Source: CAZUGO01 sp964619935 (GTDB lineage Bacteria > Planctomycetota > Phycisphaerae > UBA1845 > CAIVHJ01). Taken from it: a DNA stretch of 64,000 nucleotides. Of this stretch, positions 33,009 to 41,936 are shown piece by piece. The stretch covers positions 39,702 to 103,701 of the forward strand of contig CAZUGO010000012.1 of NCBI GenBank assembly GCA_964619935.1, read 5' to 3'. Made by a program: the position numbers and the translations under genes. How positions within the stretch are numbered: position 1 is the first letter of the stretch; the number at the start of each line of letters is the position of its first letter. The notes below the pieces were generated by a model. That model did not search any database. It was given only the letters and a program-made list of their open reading frames with translations, and was not told the origin of the DNA.

Positions 33009-33797
33009 ATGAGCACGGTACAATGGATCCTGGGGATGGCGACCCTCATGCTGGTAGCGGGCTGCCAGGGCGGACGTGATCGTCAGGCCGAAGTGTTCGG
33101 CAAGACTTACTACCTGGACGGCGCCGGCAACTGGGGTTACGGCAGCGCAGAAGTGCCTCGTGGTCTGCAGCGTGCCGGATATGACGGCGATGTTCAGGTC
33201 TTCATCTGGACCAGTTCGCTCAACCCCTTGATCGACCAGCTCAACATCCTCGGCGCCGCGCAGGGCGCGGGGCGCCGGCTCGCCCAGGATATCAAGCGCT
33301 ACAAGGAACAGCACCCCAACCAGCAGGTCAACATCATCGCGCTGTCCGCGGGCACCGGGGTCGCCGTATGGGCCTGCGAGGCTCTGGACGCCTCCAGCCA
33401 CATCCACAACTTGGTGCTGCTGGGCTCTTCGCTATCTTACGACTATGACATGTCCGAAGCGCTCGCCCACATCGATGGCCGGGTGTACGTTTACCACTCA
33501 CCGAATGACGCCGTGCTGAGTTCAGTGGAAATCGTGGGCACGATCGACCGCCGCACCGGAGTCAAGTCCGCCGGCCAGGTCGGCCTGAGACCGGCCCGCG
33601 GGGACACCACCCGGATCGTCAACATCCCCTGGTCGTCGCGCTGGCAGGCGCTGGGCTGGAACGGCGGACACACCGACTGCACCAACGAACGCTTTGTGTC
33701 TCGGGAAATCGCCCCCAAGATCTCCGGAACCGCGCACAGCGACGGTGGCCAACCCGACCGTGCGGTATCGCAACTCGCCGCCACTCATTCGCGGTAA
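33009..33797 (+). CDS. Lipoprotein with alpha/beta-hydrolase-like fold
   Basis: A 262-residue lipoprotein. ILGMATLMLVAGC is a good lipobox (Cys ~19). The mature domain starts with YYLDGAGNWGYG and has a nucleophile-elbow-like IALSAGTGVAVWAC (~residues 100-112) after a strand, as in lipase-like alpha/beta hydrolases. GGHTDC near 220 could supply the His, and SPNDAVLS near 155 the acid. The elbow is S-A-G-T-G rather than G-x-S-x-G at strict positions, so activity is uncertain. ATG at 33009 has AGGAAG just upstream. It lies 150 bases after the TSP3 gene. Confidence 0.72.
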   Translation: MSTVQWILGMATLMLVAGCQGGRDRQAEVFGKTYYLDGAGNWGYGSAEVPRGLQRAGYDGDVQVFIWTSSLNPLIDQLNILGAAQGAGRRLAQDIKRYKEQHPNQQVNIIALSAGTGVAVWACEALDASSHIHNLVLLGSSLSYDYDMSEALAHIDGRVYVYHSPNDAVLSSVEIVGTIDRRTGVKSAGQVGLRPARGDTTRIVNIPWSSRWQALGWNGGHTDCTNERFVSREIAPKISGTAHSDGGQPDRAVSQLAATHSR

Positions 33798-33837
33798 CCG
33801 GATCAACCGCGCGATTCTGTTCGGGTTGCCGGCAGGG

Positions 33838-34083
33838 TCAGAAGCCCTTGTACGGCAACAGACCGATGAACCGAGCCCGCTTGAGCGCCAGCTTGATGGC
33901 CCGCTGTTCTTCGGCACACGTCCCGGCGCGCTTGCGTGACATGATCTTGTTGCTGCCGGTGAGAAACTTGCGCAACACGTCGATCTCCTTGTAGTCGACG
34001 GTTGGCCCTTCCCAACCCTTCTTGGCAGCGCGTTCTGGAAAGCGATTCTTGGTGTGATAGGAACGTTCTTTGCGTCTGGCCAT
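33838..34083 (-). CDS. rpsR: 30S ribosomal protein S18
   Basis: 81 residues. The core RKFLTGSNKIMSRKRAGTCA followed by EEQRAIKLALKRARFIGLLPY is the S18 signature that contacts 16S rRNA and S6. The N-terminus is slightly extended (ARRKERSYHTKNRFPERAAK) and basic. It starts 11 bases after the stop of the Trm112-like gene on the same strand. S6 and single-strand-binding protein, its usual neighbours, are absent. Confidence 0.95.
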   Translation of the reverse strand: MARRKERSYHTKNRFPERAAKKGWEGPTVDYKEIDVLRKFLTGSNKIMSRKRAGTCAEEQRAIKLALKRARFIGLLPYKGF

Positions 34084-34094
34084 TGTGCAGTGCC

Positions 34095-34316
34095 CTATTG
34101 AAGCTTGCCGTGCTTGCGCATCACGCGGGTAAACTCATCCTCAGTTAGCGTCTCGGATTCATCGATCAGCATGTTCGGAACCCCTTCGACGATGGCGTAC
34201 CGCCGCCGAGTCTGCGGGTCCGTCGAGTAGATCCAGTTGCCGTCGACCAGAACTGCGGCCTTGCTCTCCGGGCATACCAGCATTTCGATCAACCAGGGCT
34301 CCAGGGGCGGGTCCAC
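34095..34316 (-). CDS. Trm112/YcaR-like zinc-ribbon-type small protein
   Basis: A 73-residue protein of the Trm112 family, which activates methyltransferases or acts as an accessory factor in bacteria. LIEMLVCPESKAAVLV matches the family start, and RRRYAIVEGVPNMLIDES matches the characteristic end of the conserved domain. The second CxxC of the zinc knuckle is lost (YSTDPQ instead), as in many bacterial members. GTG at 34316 has GGAG six bases upstream and lies ~13 bases after a good promoter; a TTG two codons upstream is an alternative. It is co-transcribed with rpsR. Confidence 0.82.
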   Translation of the reverse strand: MDPPLEPWLIEMLVCPESKAAVLVDGNWIYSTDPQTRRRYAIVEGVPNMLIDESETLTEDEFTRVMRKHGKLQ

Positions 34317-34335
34317 AGGCAACTCCAAACGCGGT

Positions 34336-34364
34336 AGTATACTGCAACCGGGGACCTTCAGCAA
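34336..34364 (-). promoter_or_regulatory. Promoter for the Trm112-like gene and rpsR
   Basis: On the minus strand: TTGCTG, a 17-base spacer and TATACT (AGTATA at 34336-34341 on the plus strand). The start of transcription would fall ~13 bases before the GTG. Confidence 0.65.
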
Positions 34365-34403
34365 CCAAGGCAGCCCCCGGCCCAGCCGCCGGGGCCGACC
34401 CAA

Positions 34404-34431
34404 TTGACAACTGCCGGGCCCGCAATACATT
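34404..34431 (+). promoter_or_regulatory. Promoter for the Xaa-Pro peptidase operon
   Basis: Consensus TTGACA, a 16-base spacer and TACATT, ~40 bases upstream of the ATG at 34470. It lies in the same divergent intergenic region as the rpsR promoter. Confidence 0.6.
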
Positions 34432-34469
34432 GTATCTACAGAAGTTGCCCCACGGAGGTCCTTCGGACG

Positions 34470-35570
34470 ATGGCCCAGAAACGCCCTCCCCCAGTGATCC
34501 AGGAGCGACTCCGGCGCTGCCGGCAGTTGATGCATCGGCACTCGCTCGGCGCCTACCTGGTGACCGCACGGGCCGACCAGATTTACCTTACTGGCTTTGA
34601 CGGCGAGGACGGCGCGGCCTTGATCACCGCCGGCGGCGTTACCCTGGTTACCGACGGGCGATTCGGCGAGGTGCTCAACCGCCAGGCGCCCTGGGCCGAT
34701 GTGGTTCTGCGCCGCGGCCCTTTGGAGGATGCCGTGGCCCAGGCAATTCGTAGCCGGCGGCCGCGCACCGTGGGCGTTCAGGCGAACCGACTGCCGTTGC
34801 AACTGTATCAGTCCTTGCAGCAGCGCTGCCGTCCGATTCGGCTGACGGCGGCTCCGCCGCTGGTCGACGGGCTCCGCCTGACCAAGGATCCTACGGAACT
34901 GCGAAAGATTCGGAAGGCGATTCGCATTGCCGAAGCGGCGTTTGCCGCCACCCGCGGCGAGATTCGGGTGGGTATGACCGAGTCGGAGGTTGCGGCCTGC
35001 CTGGAGTACGAAATGAAGCGCCGCGGGGCCAGCGGACCCAGTTTCGAGACCATCGTTGCCGAGGGTCCAAACGCCGCCCTGCCCCATGCCCGCCCCGGCA
35101 AGCGCTGCATCAAGGACGGCAGTCTGCTGCTGATCGACTGGGGAGCGGTCTGCGATCATTACTGCAGCGACTTGACCCGCGTGTTGTTCGTCGGTAAAAT
35201 CCGCCCCCGCCTTAAGCGTCTGTACCAAATCGTGTTAGAGGCGCAGGAAAAGGCACTGGCCGCCATTGCTCCGGGCAAACGGGTCTGCGACATCGACAAG
35301 GCGGCTCGGGATCACATTACCGCGGCGGGATATGGCCCCGCCTTCATCCACGGTCTGGGGCACGGGATAGGCCTGGACATTCATGAGGAACCTCGCCTGA
35401 AGTACGGCCTGCAGGACCGCCTGGAGGTGGGGATGGTGGTGACCGTCGAGCCTGGCATCTACATCGCGGGCAGCGCTGGAATCCGAATCGAAGATGATGT
35501 GCTGGTGACCGCCCGGGGGCACCAGATTCTGACCGGCGTGCCCAAGGCGGCGGCGGACTGTCTCATCTAG
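34470..35570 (+). CDS. Xaa-Pro aminopeptidase-like M24 metallopeptidase
   Basis: A 366-residue dinuclear metallopeptidase removing N-terminal residues before proline. The creatinase-N domain (~1-130) precedes the pita-bread domain. Metal ligands are visible: DWGAVCDHYCSDLTR (two Asp), HGLGHGIGLDIHEEP (His), TVEPGIYI (Glu) and GIRIEDDVLV (Glu). ATG at 34470 lies after a GGAGGT at ~11 bases. It heads an operon with accB, accC and the amidotransferase; pepP-accB-accC order is common in bacteria. Confidence 0.9.
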   Translation: MAQKRPPPVIQERLRRCRQLMHRHSLGAYLVTARADQIYLTGFDGEDGAALITAGGVTLVTDGRFGEVLNRQAPWADVVLRRGPLEDAVAQAIRSRRPRTVGVQANRLPLQLYQSLQQRCRPIRLTAAPPLVDGLRLTKDPTELRKIRKAIRIAEAAFAATRGEIRVGMTESEVAACLEYEMKRRGASGPSFETIVAEGPNAALPHARPGKRCIKDGSLLLIDWGAVCDHYCSDLTRVLFVGKIRPRLKRLYQIVLEAQEKALAAIAPGKRVCDIDKAARDHITAAGYGPAFIHGLGHGIGLDIHEEPRLKYGLQDRLEVGMVVTVEPGIYIAGSAGIRIEDDVLVTARGHQILTGVPKAAADCLI

Positions 35571-35611
35571 GCGACCGGCGCTCGCTGCCTCGAGCGTTAT
35601 GGGAGTGTAAC

Positions 35612-36067
35612 TTGGCGGACATTGATTTGAAGCACATGGAAAAGCTCGTGGCCTTGATGGTCGACAACGATCTTTCCGAGCTGCAATACGAGCACGGCGA
35701 ACTCAAGATCGAACTCAAGCGCGGCCAGACCCACGCTCCGGGCGCCCCGGCCCTGGCGGCGCCGGCGGCAATGGCGGCCGTACCGGCGGCGGCCCTGCCG
35801 CCCGCGGTCGTCGATGAGCACGCCGGTCTACTCCCGATCACTTCCCCAATGGTCGGAACTTTTTATTCGGCCCCCAACCCGGACTCACCGCCGTTCGTGG
35901 GTATCGGCTCGACCGTTGGCCCTGACTCCACGGTGTGCCTGATCGAGGCCATGAAGGTGTTCAACGAGATCAAATCCGAGGTGTCCGGCAAGGTCGAGAA
36001 GATTCTCACCCAGAACGCCGAGGCCATCGAATATGGTCAGGTGCTGTTCTACGTGCGTCCGCATTAG
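35612..36067 (+). CDS. accB: Biotin carboxyl carrier protein of acetyl-CoA carboxylase
   Basis: 151 residues. The N-terminal half is a helix-rich docking segment (KHMEKLVALMVDNDLSELQY), then an Ala/Pro linker, then a biotinyl domain whose lysine is in EAMKVFNEI (Lys115). TSPMVGTFYSAPNPDSPPFV and SGKVEKIL are further domain markers. The start is TTG at 35612 with GGGAG upstream; no ATG fits better. It lies directly before accC, with which it forms the carboxylase half of fatty-acid synthesis initiation. Confidence 0.93.
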   Translation: MADIDLKHMEKLVALMVDNDLSELQYEHGELKIELKRGQTHAPGAPALAAPAAMAAVPAAALPPAVVDEHAGLLPITSPMVGTFYSAPNPDSPPFVGIGSTVGPDSTVCLIEAMKVFNEIKSEVSGKVEKILTQNAEAIEYGQVLFYVRPH

Positions 36068-36093
36068 CCCTGCAATCCGTGACCGGGGTCGAT

Positions 36094-37437
36094 ATGTTTT
36101 CGCGCATCCTGATCGCTAACCGAGGAGAGATCGCCCTGCGGATCATGCGCACCTGCAGAGAGCTGGGCGTGCAGTCCGTGTGCGTGTTCTCCGAGGAAGA
36201 CCGCGGAGCCGGCTACCTGGAAATGGCCGACTACACGGTGTGTATCGGGCCCGGCCCGGCCGCCCAGAGCTACCTGCGCAGCGACCGGATCATCTCGGCA
36301 GCCGAAGTGTACAACGTAGACGCCATCCACCCCGGATACGGGTTCCTGGCGGAGAACCCCCAGTTCGTCGAGCAATGCCGCGATTCGCGCATCGAGTTCA
36401 TCGGCCCGTCCGCTGAAGCGATGCGCCTCCTGGGCGACAAGGCTTCCGCCCGCCGGCTGGCCCGCAAGGCCAAGGTGCCGACGGTGCCGGGCAGCCAGGG
36501 CGTGCTCGAGAACGACGAGGAAGCGCTGGTGCTGGCCGCGGAAATCGGCTACCCAGTGATTATCAAGGCTTCCGCCGGCGGCGGCGGGCGGGGCATGCGC
36601 ATCGCCCGCAACGAGGGCAGCCTGCACGCCTCGCTGAGCCAGGCCCGCCAGGAGTCGGAAGCGGCTTTCGGCAAGGCGGAGATCTATCTCGAGAAACTGA
36701 TCGAACAGCCCCGGCACGTTGAGGTCCAAATCCTGGCCGACACCGCCGGGCACATGATCCATCTGTACGAGCGGGACTGCACGCTGCAGCGGCGCTATCA
36801 GAAACTGGTCGAGGAAAGCCCGTCGCCGGCACTGGATGAGCGCACCCGCGAGGACCTGTGTAAGGCCGCCATCCGCATCTGCAAGACGGCAGGATACTAC
36901 AACGCCGGCACCGTAGAATTCCTGCTCGACCAGAAGGACGATTTCTATTTCATTGAGGTCAATACCCGCATCCAGGTCGAGCACCCGGTCACCGAACTGC
37001 TCACCGGGCTGGACCTGATTCAGTGGCAGTTGGCCATCGCCGCCGGAGCGCCGCTGACCGTGAAGCAGCGGGACGTCAAGCGGAACGGCGCCGTGATCGA
37101 ATGTCGCATCAATGCGGAAGACGGGCTGCAGTCCTTCCGCCCCAGCCCGGGACGCATTGAGACGTTCAAGGCACCGGGCGGTCCGGGGGTCCGCTGGGAC
37201 TCGCACATCGCCGCCGGGTCGACGATTTCCCCGCGCTATGACTCCATGATCGGCAAGCTACTGGTGCATAAGCCCACGCGCGACCAGGCCATCCGCTGCA
37301 TGCTGCGGTGTCTTGACGAGTTCCAGATCGGGCCGATCAAGACCACCGTGCCGTTCCATCGGGAAGTCATCGCCCATCCGGCGTTTCGAGATGGCCGCAT
37401 CGACACCGGATTTGTGGAGCGCCAATTCATGGCCTAG
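36094..37437 (+). CDS. accC: Biotin carboxylase subunit of acetyl-CoA carboxylase
   Basis: A 447-residue ATP-grasp enzyme carboxylating BCCP biotin. MFSRILIANRGEIALRI is the canonical start. HPGYGFLAENP, the glycine-rich flap ASAGGGGRGMRI (~residues 164-175), HVEVQILAD and FYFIEVNTRIQVEHPVTE (with catalytic Glu and Arg) are all intact. Length is usual for AccC. ATG at 36094 was chosen over an in-frame GTG at 36079 because of the family N-terminus. Followed after five bases by the amidotransferase gene. Confidence 0.95.
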   Translation: MFSRILIANRGEIALRIMRTCRELGVQSVCVFSEEDRGAGYLEMADYTVCIGPGPAAQSYLRSDRIISAAEVYNVDAIHPGYGFLAENPQFVEQCRDSRIEFIGPSAEAMRLLGDKASARRLARKAKVPTVPGSQGVLENDEEALVLAAEIGYPVIIKASAGGGGRGMRIARNEGSLHASLSQARQESEAAFGKAEIYLEKLIEQPRHVEVQILADTAGHMIHLYERDCTLQRRYQKLVEESPSPALDERTREDLCKAAIRICKTAGYYNAGTVEFLLDQKDDFYFIEVNTRIQVEHPVTELLTGLDLIQWQLAIAAGAPLTVKQRDVKRNGAVIECRINAEDGLQSFRPSPGRIETFKAPGGPGVRWDSHIAAGSTISPRYDSMIGKLLVHKPTRDQAIRCMLRCLDEFQIGPIKTTVPFHREVIAHPAFRDGRIDTGFVERQFMA

Positions 37438-37442
37438 CATCC

Positions 37443-38072
37443 ATGATCCTGTGTATCGACAACTACGACTCGTTTACCTTCAACCTGCTGCACCTGTTTC
37501 GCAGGGTCGCCCCGCGCCGTCCGCTGGAAGTCGTGCGCAATGATCAGATCACCTGCCGCGACATTCGCCGGTGGGCGCCTGAGGCGATCGTCATTTCACC
37601 GGGCCCCGGCCGACCGCAGGACGCCGGCATCAGCCTGGAAGTGATTCGCGAATTGCATCGCGATTGCGCCATCCTGGGGGTCTGTCTCGGCCACCAGTGC
37701 CTGGGTGAAGCGTTCGGGGGGCGCACGGTCGCGGCACCGCAGTGTGTCCACGGAAAGACCAGCCCGATCCATCACGCCGGCGGCGGTCTGTACGCCGGCC
37801 TGCCTTCCCCACTCGTCGGCGCCCGCTACCACTCACTGCTGGTCGACCGGCAGCAGTTGCCGGCGGAGTTACGGATTGCCGCCTGGACGGCGGACGGTGA
37901 GGTCATGGGCCTGGAACACATCCGGCTGCCGCTGTTTGGCATCCAGTTTCACCCGGAGAGCTTCATGACCCACTGCGGGGAGTCGCTGATCGCCAACTTC
38001 CTGCGTGCGGCAGCGACGCCTCCCGGCCGGCAGGTCGCCGCGACCGGAGTCGCTGACCCCGAAGCCGCATGA
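37443..38072 (+). CDS. Glutamine amidotransferase, anthranilate/aminodeoxychorismate synthase component II
   Basis: A 209-residue class I glutaminase supplying ammonia to chorismate-using enzymes (TrpG or PabA). ILCIDNYDSFTFNL and ISPGPGRPQDAG are family markers. The nucleophile Cys lies in LGVCLGHQCLGE (~residue 80), and the His-Glu pair in FGIQFHPESFMT (~175). No chorismate-binding large subunit is nearby, so TrpG and PabA cannot be told apart. It is joined to accC by a five-base gap. Confidence 0.9.
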   Translation: MILCIDNYDSFTFNLLHLFRRVAPRRPLEVVRNDQITCRDIRRWAPEAIVISPGPGRPQDAGISLEVIRELHRDCAILGVCLGHQCLGEAFGGRTVAAPQCVHGKTSPIHHAGGGLYAGLPSPLVGARYHSLLVDRQQLPAELRIAAWTADGEVMGLEHIRLPLFGIQFHPESFMTHCGESLIANFLRAAATPPGRQVAATGVADPEAA

Positions 38073-38246
38073 ACGCCGGGACCGCTGGCGGGCACCCGCC
38101 CCGGCCCGGTGATGCGGTGACCTGCCAAAGGACCTCGGCGAGGCCCGGTTCGTGGATGCCGTCGGTGTGGCGCCGCTTCTGGGCGCTTGTGGAGGCGGCT
38201 GAGCTGGCGCGGCTTGCACGGCGCCTGGGAACCCTTCCGAAGCAGG

Positions 38247-38966
38247 CTACTTGGCGGCCATCAATGCCGGTCGGCGGCGGCGGCGTTTCTTGGGTGCCCC
38301 AGGAACTCTGACTTCTGGGACCCGCGGCGTTGAGGTCTCGGCCACGTCCAAGGCCTGCTCGACGTCACCGGCGTACAGATCCGCGTGGATTTCCTTCCAC
38401 AAATCGGCCGCCCGATTGAACACACCCCCGGTGACCAGAATGTTCATGGTCGGGTTCACACCGACATCGCGGATCAAGTCGATCAGACCCCGCACGCCGG
38501 GGACGCCCTGGGGCGTCATGCCGTGAATCAGCAGGATGTCCGGGCGCAGCTGCCCAACCAGCGCCAGAACCTCGTCGTTCGGCACCCCGCCACCCACGAA
38601 GCAGACCTCCCAGCCCTCGGACTCGAACAGGTCGGCGCACATCTGGCCGCCCAGTTCCTGGGTCTCGGGCTCCGCGCAGCAGATCAGGATGCGCTTGTTC
38701 TTGGCCGGCGCGATCGTCAACTGCTGCTGGACCTGATCGGCCAGGCAACGATTGATCCGCGTGGCCATGTGCTCGGCGGCGGTGTTGATACGGTCTTCGC
38801 GGTACAATTGCTCAATCTGCTCCATCGCCGGCCACAACAAATCACGATAGAGCGAGCGCGGTGTGACGCCCCGCTCGATGGCGTTCCACACCAATGCCCG
38901 ACAATCTGTTCTTCTGCCAGCAACGAGGTGCTCCAGGTAATCGTCGAAGAGCCGTGTTCTGGGCAT
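38247..38966 (-). CDS. Two-domain B12-binding-like protein lacking the axial histidine
   Basis: A 239-residue protein. Residues ~5-85 form the four-helix cap (B12-binding-2) with WPAMEQIEQLYREDRIN and AAEHMATRIN. Residues ~90-215 form the Rossmann-like cobalamin domain: RILICCAEPETQELGGQMCA, EGWEVCFVGGGVPNDEVL, DILLIHGM and VTGGVFNRA. The conserved E/D-x-H-x-x-G is E-T-Q-E-L-G here, so the His that normally ligates or contacts cobalt is Gln. The C-terminus is a Lys/Arg-rich tail (APKKRRRRRPALMAAK). No methyltransferase or MerR domain is attached. Binding of cobalamin is not certain. Confidence 0.8.
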   Translation of the reverse strand: MPRTRLFDDYLEHLVAGRRTDCRALVWNAIERGVTPRSLYRDLLWPAMEQIEQLYREDRINTAAEHMATRINRCLADQVQQQLTIAPAKNKRILICCAEPETQELGGQMCADLFESEGWEVCFVGGGVPNDEVLALVGQLRPDILLIHGMTPQGVPGVRGLIDLIRDVGVNPTMNILVTGGVFNRAADLWKEIHADLYAGDVEQALDVAETSTPRVPEVRVPGAPKKRRRRRPALMAAK

Positions 38967-39246
38967 GCGCGGACTCCAGGGGGCGCGGACCGGGCATGGG
39001 GGAAGCCACCATCTCGATGGGCCTCCTGCCCGATCACGAGAGACCGGTCCGACTGCACAATAAGGGGTAGGTCAGCCGGGAAACGCCCGTCCCGGCACTG
39101 CTTGTGGCTGCGACTCTGCCCAAAGGACCGTGCCGTGAAGATAGGCAAGTTCGCGGCTATGTTCCATATCGTCGGGACGTCTGAAATTCTTGAGGGCGGT
39201 TCGCCCGGATCTTTGGGCAATTGCACCCGCCATGCGCGCCCGCTGC

Positions 39247-41736
39247 CTACGGCGGTGCCGCGCCGCGTTGGTTGGCCAACTGGTACAGAATCATGTTTCT
39301 CAGGATCTTTCGGGCCGAGAGGGCGTCGTAGCCGCGCCGCCCGCGGGCGAAATGGCCGTTGGCTGCGACCGAAATGTCCATTTCCGAGAGCACGACCTGC
39401 GTCCGCCCATCCCCGTGCAGCAGCGTCAGCGGACGGCGGCCCGTCGCCGGAACGCCGTCGCCCGGGGTCATGTGCAAAGTGCCGAGCGGCTTGCCCAGCG
39501 GGAAGGCCCCTTGGACGAGGGCGTCCTCCGAAGACCCGGGCGCCAGGGCGGCGAAGTGTTCCCTGGCCTGTTGGAGCCCGCCGCCGGCGAACTCGGCATC
39601 CCCGCCCAGAGCTTCCAACAGCAGCAGTCCCCCGCGGCGGCAGAAGGTGGTCATGGCCCGCAGTTCCTCGGCGCTGAACCGCCCCGCCCCTTGGCCGGCA
39701 ACGTGCACCAGGTCCAGATCGGGCAGTTCATTGATGTTTGCCAGGCGAACATCGCGCCGGACCTGGACGCCGACGTCGTAGGTACGGCGCATCCATTCGT
39801 CCAGGACCTCCCAGACGCGTGGCGCACCGCCGCGATCGACGACGGTCAATGGCCGCACCACCTGCACCCGCCGGCCGCTCGCATCGGGAAGTGGCGGTGC
39901 CGCCGGCCGCAGACGACCCGGCAGATCGGCGTACCGACCGGCCGCAACACTCCGCAGCCCGACGAAGAGCCAGAACAGATCCGGGCAGGTCGTGATCAAC
40001 GACTGCTGCCAGGCTCCGGCGACGTCCACGGGGATCAGGATCACGGCATCGCGATAACCGTCCGACAATCCCCACAACGGCACGGCCGCTCCCGAAGCCC
40101 CGGCCACGGCCCCGGGTTGGTAAATGTCGTGAGTGCTCGGGAGTTTGCGAAACGCGCCGCCCCACTCGGCAAACAAGCCCTCGAAGGTCCGCCGAAAGCT
40201 GGTCGCGAACCGCCGGCTTCCCAGGTGCGCGTGTCCGACGATGGTGCCGCCGCGGTTGACGTAGTCCTGGATCCGCCGGGCGATGTCCGCCTGCAATCGC
40301 AGTTCGGCGGTACCAGCGATGTACAGGATGGGCGCATCCTCAAGATCTGCAGCCTCGGACTGCTCGTCGATGATCTGCCACTGATACCGCTGCTCGTAGG
40401 TGTTGCTCAAGAACCGGCAGGCGTGATACAGGTCGCGATAATAGTAATCCCAGCCGCTGTCGGTGCCCCCCCAGTGCAGCTTGTTCACCAGGACCGGAGC
40501 CCGACCGTGGGCCAGGAACAGCAGCCACATGGATACCTGCTCGATGGGCAGAGACTCCCAGCCGGTGATGTCCATGGCCGCCTGGGCCCCCAGGCGATAC
40601 CAGTCGTAGGCACCGATGTACTTGTGACCGCCGGCCAGACCCAGTCGTTCGAGACCCAACTGGGTGTAGGCCTCGCCGACCGGTCGACCGTGGGCGGCGA
40701 GCCAGCGCCGGCCGCGGTCAATGTGCTGCTGCAGGCGGTTGACCTCCGCTTGCACGGGTTCGTTCGGGGGGATGCCCTTGTAGCGCCGGTAGGTGCCGGC
40801 GGATCGGGCGTAGCGCTGGTCCAGCACGAGAATCAAGGAATTGATTCCGGCGATGGTCATGTTCATGCTGCGGGCCGACTCGCGGCGATACCCCCAAGCA
40901 CCCTGGCGATCCTGCTGCCGAATCCAAAAGTCCTCCACGCGGGGCCAGTAACCGTCCGGCACCGCACAACCGCTCAGCGCCGCGATCCAGACCCCCAAAT
41001 TCCCGAACTGGGTGTTCGAATTGTCATAGGTCAGCACCTCCCCCCGCTGCGGATCATCGGCATGGGTCCCGTAGGTGTAACCGCCGGAATCATTCATGGC
41101 CAGCACCAGCCAACGGGCATCGCGGCGCAGCCGATCAAACATGGCGGCGCGCTGCGCATCATCCGGCGCCCGCTGGACCAGGTGGGCATACAGGCTGGCC
41201 CGCAGCGCCCGGCCGTAGGTCCCGGGCATCGGGTGGTGCTCCAGATACTGCAGGGCACCATGAACCGTGGGGTCATGGACGCCGGCGCCGGCGCTGACCA
41301 ACGCCAGGACGGCCAGGGCGGTGCGCCCGCCGTGACTGTTCAGGTGGGTCTTCTCGCCGGTGAAGGCGCCTGCAGGTTCGAAACGCCGGACCTGCCCCGG
41401 GTCGACGTCGAAGCGCAGGCCCTCGACCGTTTCGAAGGTGATCTTGTGTCCGGTACGGGTCACCGTGGTGCCGCGATACACGCCGGCGGCGGGAACCCGC
41501 TCGCCGGTGGCGACAACCCGGATCTCACCCGCGATTTCCAGCGCGTCGTGTTGGATCTGCCGCTGCTGGAGAATGGCGGCCAGACGATCGATCAGGTCAT
41601 CGACCTGGGCATCGCTGACCGGGCCGGCGGCGGCCCACGGCGACACCGCGATGGCACTCAGCAACCCCAGCAGTCCACCCGAACAGGGTCCTGCCCGCTG
41701 CGGGCGCCATGGTCTTGCTGACCACCAAGTGTACAT
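39247..41736 (-). CDS. Large exported DUF4159-like protein with toroid repeats
   Basis: An 829-residue protein with an N-terminal signal-like segment (GGLLGLLSAIAVSPWAAAG). Residues ~120-400 resemble an alpha-alpha toroid of the terpene-cyclase/prenyltransferase type, with repeating helices and Gly-x-W-like turns (NSNTQFGNLGVWIAALSG, DRQGAWGYR). Residues ~480-800 fit the DUF4159 fold seen in planctomycete and myxobacterial envelope proteins, with AHLGSRRFATSFRR and LVHVAGQGAGRFSAEELRA. AGAGG-type Shine-Dalgarno precedes the ATG. Function is unknown; an envelope or cell-wall role is likely. Confidence 0.72.
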   Translation of the reverse strand: MYTWWSARPWRPQRAGPCSGGLLGLLSAIAVSPWAAAGPVSDAQVDDLIDRLAAILQQRQIQHDALEIAGEIRVVATGERVPAAGVYRGTTVTRTGHKITFETVEGLRFDVDPGQVRRFEPAGAFTGEKTHLNSHGGRTALAVLALVSAGAGVHDPTVHGALQYLEHHPMPGTYGRALRASLYAHLVQRAPDDAQRAAMFDRLRRDARWLVLAMNDSGGYTYGTHADDPQRGEVLTYDNSNTQFGNLGVWIAALSGCAVPDGYWPRVEDFWIRQQDRQGAWGYRRESARSMNMTIAGINSLILVLDQRYARSAGTYRRYKGIPPNEPVQAEVNRLQQHIDRGRRWLAAHGRPVGEAYTQLGLERLGLAGGHKYIGAYDWYRLGAQAAMDITGWESLPIEQVSMWLLFLAHGRAPVLVNKLHWGGTDSGWDYYYRDLYHACRFLSNTYEQRYQWQIIDEQSEAADLEDAPILYIAGTAELRLQADIARRIQDYVNRGGTIVGHAHLGSRRFATSFRRTFEGLFAEWGGAFRKLPSTHDIYQPGAVAGASGAAVPLWGLSDGYRDAVILIPVDVAGAWQQSLITTCPDLFWLFVGLRSVAAGRYADLPGRLRPAAPPLPDASGRRVQVVRPLTVVDRGGAPRVWEVLDEWMRRTYDVGVQVRRDVRLANINELPDLDLVHVAGQGAGRFSAEELRAMTTFCRRGGLLLLEALGGDAEFAGGGLQQAREHFAALAPGSSEDALVQGAFPLGKPLGTLHMTPGDGVPATGRRPLTLLHGDGRTQVVLSEMDISVAANGHFARGRRGYDALSARKILRNMILYQLANQRGAAPP

Positions 41737-41936
41737 GGCAACCTCTTGGGGTTATATTCAACCGCTGGAGTTCATCCATCGCTCGCGAATGACCGAATCA
41801 GGCCTGCCCGGCTTGCGGTGTGCACCGTGCGACCGTTGCCGAGCGCTGAGCACACCGGCGGCGGGAACGGGCACGCCCGTGCGACGATTCCTGAGGGTGA
41901 AGCGGCGCATCCACCGCCTCCACACTGCAGGTAAGA

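Noticed and set aside
39190..41721. 843-residue plus-strand open frame
   Set aside because: Antisense shadow of the DUF4159-like gene, which has a signal peptide, ribosome site and recognisable domains.
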